Source: Bacteroidota bacterium (lineage in GTDB: Bacteria > Bacteroidota > Bacteroidia > Cytophagales > Cyclobacteriaceae). From it: a stretch of DNA of 64,000 nucleotides. The position numbers and the translations under genes were made by a program. The notes beneath the pieces are model-generated. The model worked only from the letters and a program-made list of their open reading frames with translations. It was not told the DNA's origin and did not search any database. Location: positions 1-64,000 of the forward strand of contig JAFDYY010000010.1 of the NCBI GenBank assembly GCA_018267195.1. The letters run 5' to 3'. How positions within the stretch are numbered: position 1 is the stretch's first letter; each line of letters begins with the position of its first letter. Shown one piece after another: positions 61,908 to 64,000 of the stretch.

Positions 61908-61958
61908 ATGAGCACGGCTATCACTGCCATTATTACCATTACCATCATTACGGGGTAA
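61908..61958 (+). CDS. Thr/Ile-rich leader peptide (thrL-like)
   Basis: A 16-codon ORF, MSTAITAIITITIITG then TAA: five Thr and six Ile in 16 residues. It ends 90 nt before thrA. In Enterobacteria the thrL peptide is likewise Thr/Ile-rich and controls thrA by attenuation, because ribosome stalling at these codons reports aminoacyl-tRNA supply. An in-frame ATG at 61854 would give a 34-residue version; the extra 18 codons are not Thr/Ile-rich. The gene was found by eye and its placement before thrA is the main support. Confidence 0.8.
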   Translation: MSTAITAIITITIITG

Positions 61959-62040
61959 CCCGTTATTATTACCATATCCCCCTACCATCGTATTGTTTCC
62001 AGGAAACAACCGAGGAGTATTTACTTTTCAATTTCTACTC
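61950..62040 (+). promoter_or_regulatory. Candidate attenuator region between leader and thrA
   Basis: Competing hairpins: ACGGG / CCCGT (61950-61963, overlapping the leader stop) versus GGTAA / TTACC (61954-61958 with 61969-61973), which share bases. Downstream is a perfect TTGTTTCC-A-GGAAACAA dyad (61993-62009) and a short GAGTA / TACTC stem (62015-62019 with 62036-62040). No stem is followed by a U-tract, so a classical intrinsic terminator is not seen. Confidence 0.5.
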
Positions 62041-62048
62041 TATATCAA

Positions 62049-64000
62049 ATGAAAATTTTAAAATTTGGCGGTTCTTCGGCCGCTACTCCCGAAAGAATAA
62101 AATCAATTATCACCATCGCCAAACCCTATCTGCACGAAGAAGTAGCATTCGTCTTCTCGGCATTTGGTGGCGTAACCGATCAACTCATTCGCATCAGCCA
62201 ACTGGCCTTGGAGGGAAATGGGATTTATAAAACTATGTTAGATGAATTAGAAAAACGACATCTGGATGCCGTTCGGGCTTTAACTCCGGTATCTACACAA
62301 AGTTCAATATTAGCTCAGGTGAAGGTGCAGATAAACGAACTAGAAGACGTACTTCACGGAGTCTTTTTAGTAAAAGAGCGAACCGCGCGCACGTTAGATT
62401 ATATTATGAGTTTTGGCGAAAGGCTCTCGGCCTTCATCATCAGCGAAGCTTTTAAGGCCGGGGGTATCCAGGCTGAGTTTCTGGATGCCCGACTTGTCAT
62501 CCGCACCGATAATCAATTTGGGTATGCCAAAGTAGATTTTGAAACTACCCATAAATTGATTCGCGATCATTTCAAAAATCATCAGGCTATTCAAATCATT
62601 ACCGGGTTCATTGCTACTTCCGAAAGTGGTGAAACGACTACGCTGGGGCGAAGCGGATCAGATTATACGGCAGCAATTTTTGCGGGCTCCTTGCGTGCTT
62701 CCTCGCTGAAGATTTGGACGGATGTAGATGGGATGATGACGGCCGACCCCAGGCTGGTAAAAAAAGCATTTACCGTGCCGCGCATGAGCTATGAAGAAGC
62801 GATGGAACTTTCGCATTTTGGCGCAAAGGTTATTTTTCCTTCTACTATGCAGCCGGCTATGGCGCACCACATCCCGATTTTGATAAAGAATACATTTAAT
62901 CCAACCGCAGCCGGTACATTGATCAGTGCGGACTCTGTGAATGGCAAAATGGTGAAAGGCATTTCATCTATGAATAACATCAGTTTGCTGAACGTGCAGG
63001 GCAGCGGGCTACTGGGTGTAGTGGGTGTATCGATGCGCCTGTTTACCACGCTGGCACGCGAAAACGTAAATGTCATCTTAATCTCGCAAGCCTCTTCTGA
63101 GCACTCCATCTGCCTGGCCATTGAAAGTTCGGATATCCACAAAGCCAAGACAGCGGTAGAAAAAGAATTTGTACACGAAATACACGATGAACTGATTGAT
63201 GAAATAAATGTAGTAAATGGGCTTTCCATTATTGCCGTGGTGGGAGAAAGTATGAAGCAACACCCCGGAGCCAGTGGTCGTATGTTTAATGCTCTGGGTA
63301 AAAACGGGGTAAACATCGTGGCCATCGCCCAAGGATCATCCGAACGGAATATTTCTACCGTCATCCAGCAAAGCGATGTCGCCAAAGCGCTGAATGTTCT
63401 TCACGATGCGTTTTTCCTTTCTGATAAAAAAACGGTTTCTATTTTCTTAATTGGCACCGGGTTGATCGGAGGAACGTTAATCAAGCAAATACACGAACAA
63501 TTGCAAAAACTTTCTGAGCAAAATAAGCTGGAAGTAAAATTGGTAGGCCTGGCCAATAGTAAAAAAATGTTGTTCGATGAAAATGGATTTGCGCTTAACG
63601 AAGCCATCTCTCAAATGAATAGCCAGGGCGAACTTATGAATCTTGACGATTATATTTCAAAAATGATTAGGCTAAACCTGCCCAGTAGTGTATTTGTAGA
63701 TTGCACCTCCAGCGAAACGGTTTCGGGTAAGTATGAAAAAATTTTATCGGCCAATATTTCTATTGTTACCCCCAATAAAAAAGCGAACTCCGGAAATTAT
63801 GACACCTATATTTTGCTGAAAGAAGTTGCCCGCAAGCGAGGAATCCGGTTTTTGTACGAAACCAATGTAGGAGCCGGCTTGCCGGTTATTAACACCCTGA
63901 ACGATCTGTTGCTGAGCGGAGACAAAGTAATCCGCATCGAAGCCGTGCTGAGCGGCACCCTGAATTTTATTTTCAGTTCTTTTACTCAAGAAAAAAAATT
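62049..64000 (+). CDS. thrA: Bifunctional aspartokinase / homoserine dehydrogenase (3' end outside window)
   Basis: The frame is open from ATG 62049 to the window edge, 650 codons with no stop. Aspartokinase: MKILKFGGSS, FVFSAFGGVTDQLI, SFGERLSAFII, TLGRSGSDYTAAIFAG and WTDVDGMMTADPR. ACT regulatory domains: SLLNVQGSGLLGVVGVSMRLF and AVVGESMKQHPGASGRMFNALG. Homoserine dehydrogenase starts at FLIGTGLIGGTLI and continues through TPNKKANSGNY and ETNVGAGLPVINTLNDLLLSGD. It feeds aspartate into threonine and methionine. The Thr/Ile leader directly upstream suggests regulation by charged tRNA in addition to allosteric feedback. Confidence 0.96.
   Translation, partial: MKILKFGGSSAATPERIKSIITIAKPYLHEEVAFVFSAFGGVTDQLIRISQLALEGNGIYKTMLDELEKRHLDAVRALTPVSTQSSILAQVKVQINELEDVLHGVFLVKERTARTLDYIMSFGERLSAFIISEAFKAGGIQAEFLDARLVIRTDNQFGYAKVDFETTHKLIRDHFKNHQAIQIITGFIATSESGETTTLGRSGSDYTAAIFAGSLRASSLKIWTDVDGMMTADPRLVKKAFTVPRMSYEEAMELSHFGAKVIFPSTMQPAMAHHIPILIKNTFNPTAAGTLISADSVNGKMVKGISSMNNISLLNVQGSGLLGVVGVSMRLFTTLARENVNVILISQASSEHSICLAIESSDIHKAKTAVEKEFVHEIHDELIDEINVVNGLSIIAVVGESMKQHPGASGRMFNALGKNGVNIVAIAQGSSERNISTVIQQSDVAKALNVLHDAFFLSDKKTVSIFLIGTGLIGGTLIKQIHEQLQKLSEQNKLEVKLVGLANSKKMLFDENGFALNEAISQMNSQGELMNLDDYISKMIRLNLPSSVFVDCTSSETVSGKYEKILSANISIVTPNKKANSGNYDTYILLKEVARKRGIRFLYETNVGAGLPVINTLNDLLLSGDKVIRIEAVLSGTLNFIFSSFTQEKK

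Noticed and set aside
61854..61958. Longer 34-residue form of the thr leader
   Set aside because: The extra codons are not Thr/Ile-rich and a -7-like box lies inside them, so the 16-codon version is preferred, though not proven.
62394..63989. Several minus-strand frames in the last 1.6 kb
   Set aside because: They are antisense to thrA, which is open to the window edge and carries all aspartokinase and dehydrogenase motifs.

Overview
The window is chromosomal DNA of a Bacteroidota bacterium, most likely of the order Cytophagales. Evidence seen directly: two large secreted proteins ending in type B (gliding-motility type) C-terminal domains for type IX secretion, next to a PorP/SprF gene; an Oar-like TonB receptor; several sites matching the Bacteroidota promoter form TTG...TAnnTTTG; almost no Shine-Dalgarno sequences; and the gene order nusB-YtxH-DUF1573-yajC-YbbR-coaE. 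I found no rRNA, tRNA, CRISPR array or intact insertion sequence. Assignments rest on motifs and remembered family features, because no search could be run.

Layout. 1-1935: envelope pair, a DUF4292 lipoprotein (cut by the window edge) and an EnvC-like murein hydrolase activator. 1937-8160 (minus): a PLP trans-sulfuration enzyme with a GNAT acetyltransferase, then a surface-polysaccharide operon (flippase, polymerase/ligase, GT26, GT9). 8161-8479: gene-free, with dyads and a terminator. 8480-12660 (minus): Oar-like TonB receptor plus DUF4397 lipoprotein. 12913-17266: two convergent ABC half-exporters around a small outer-membrane protein; their motifs look like the two halves of one heterodimer. 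17397-21516: nusB to coaE. 21581-27209: tripartite RND efflux operon. 27225-31737: scpA, dxs, an alpha/beta hydrolase and an unrecognised membrane protein with a zinc ribbon. 31800-34709 (minus): LytS/LytTR pair, rimM and rpsP. 34941-41664: sucA, sucB, a VanY-type peptidase and an amidohydrolase. 41719-43631: an A+T-rich two-gene cassette, an HNH nuclease coupled to a methyltransferase-HIT fusion. 43733-46452: TPR histidine kinase and NarL-type regulator. 46693-55526: two giant secreted proteins and PorP/SprF. 55529-60011: histidine kinase, universal stress protein plus Na+/H+ antiporter, ECF sigma factor with a single-helix partner, and a small protein. 60056-61675 (minus): DUF4139 protein. 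61854-64000: a Thr/Ile-rich leader peptide followed by thrA, which is open at the window edge.

Most of the window is housekeeping and envelope biology. The parts most worth attention are the HNH / methyltransferase-HIT cassette, which looks transferred and resembles a nucleic-acid-directed defence or repair unit; the thrL-like leader before thrA, which has no obvious intrinsic terminator; the type IX cargo pair, which shares a 74-bp almost identical 3' end; and the split heterodimeric ABC exporter.
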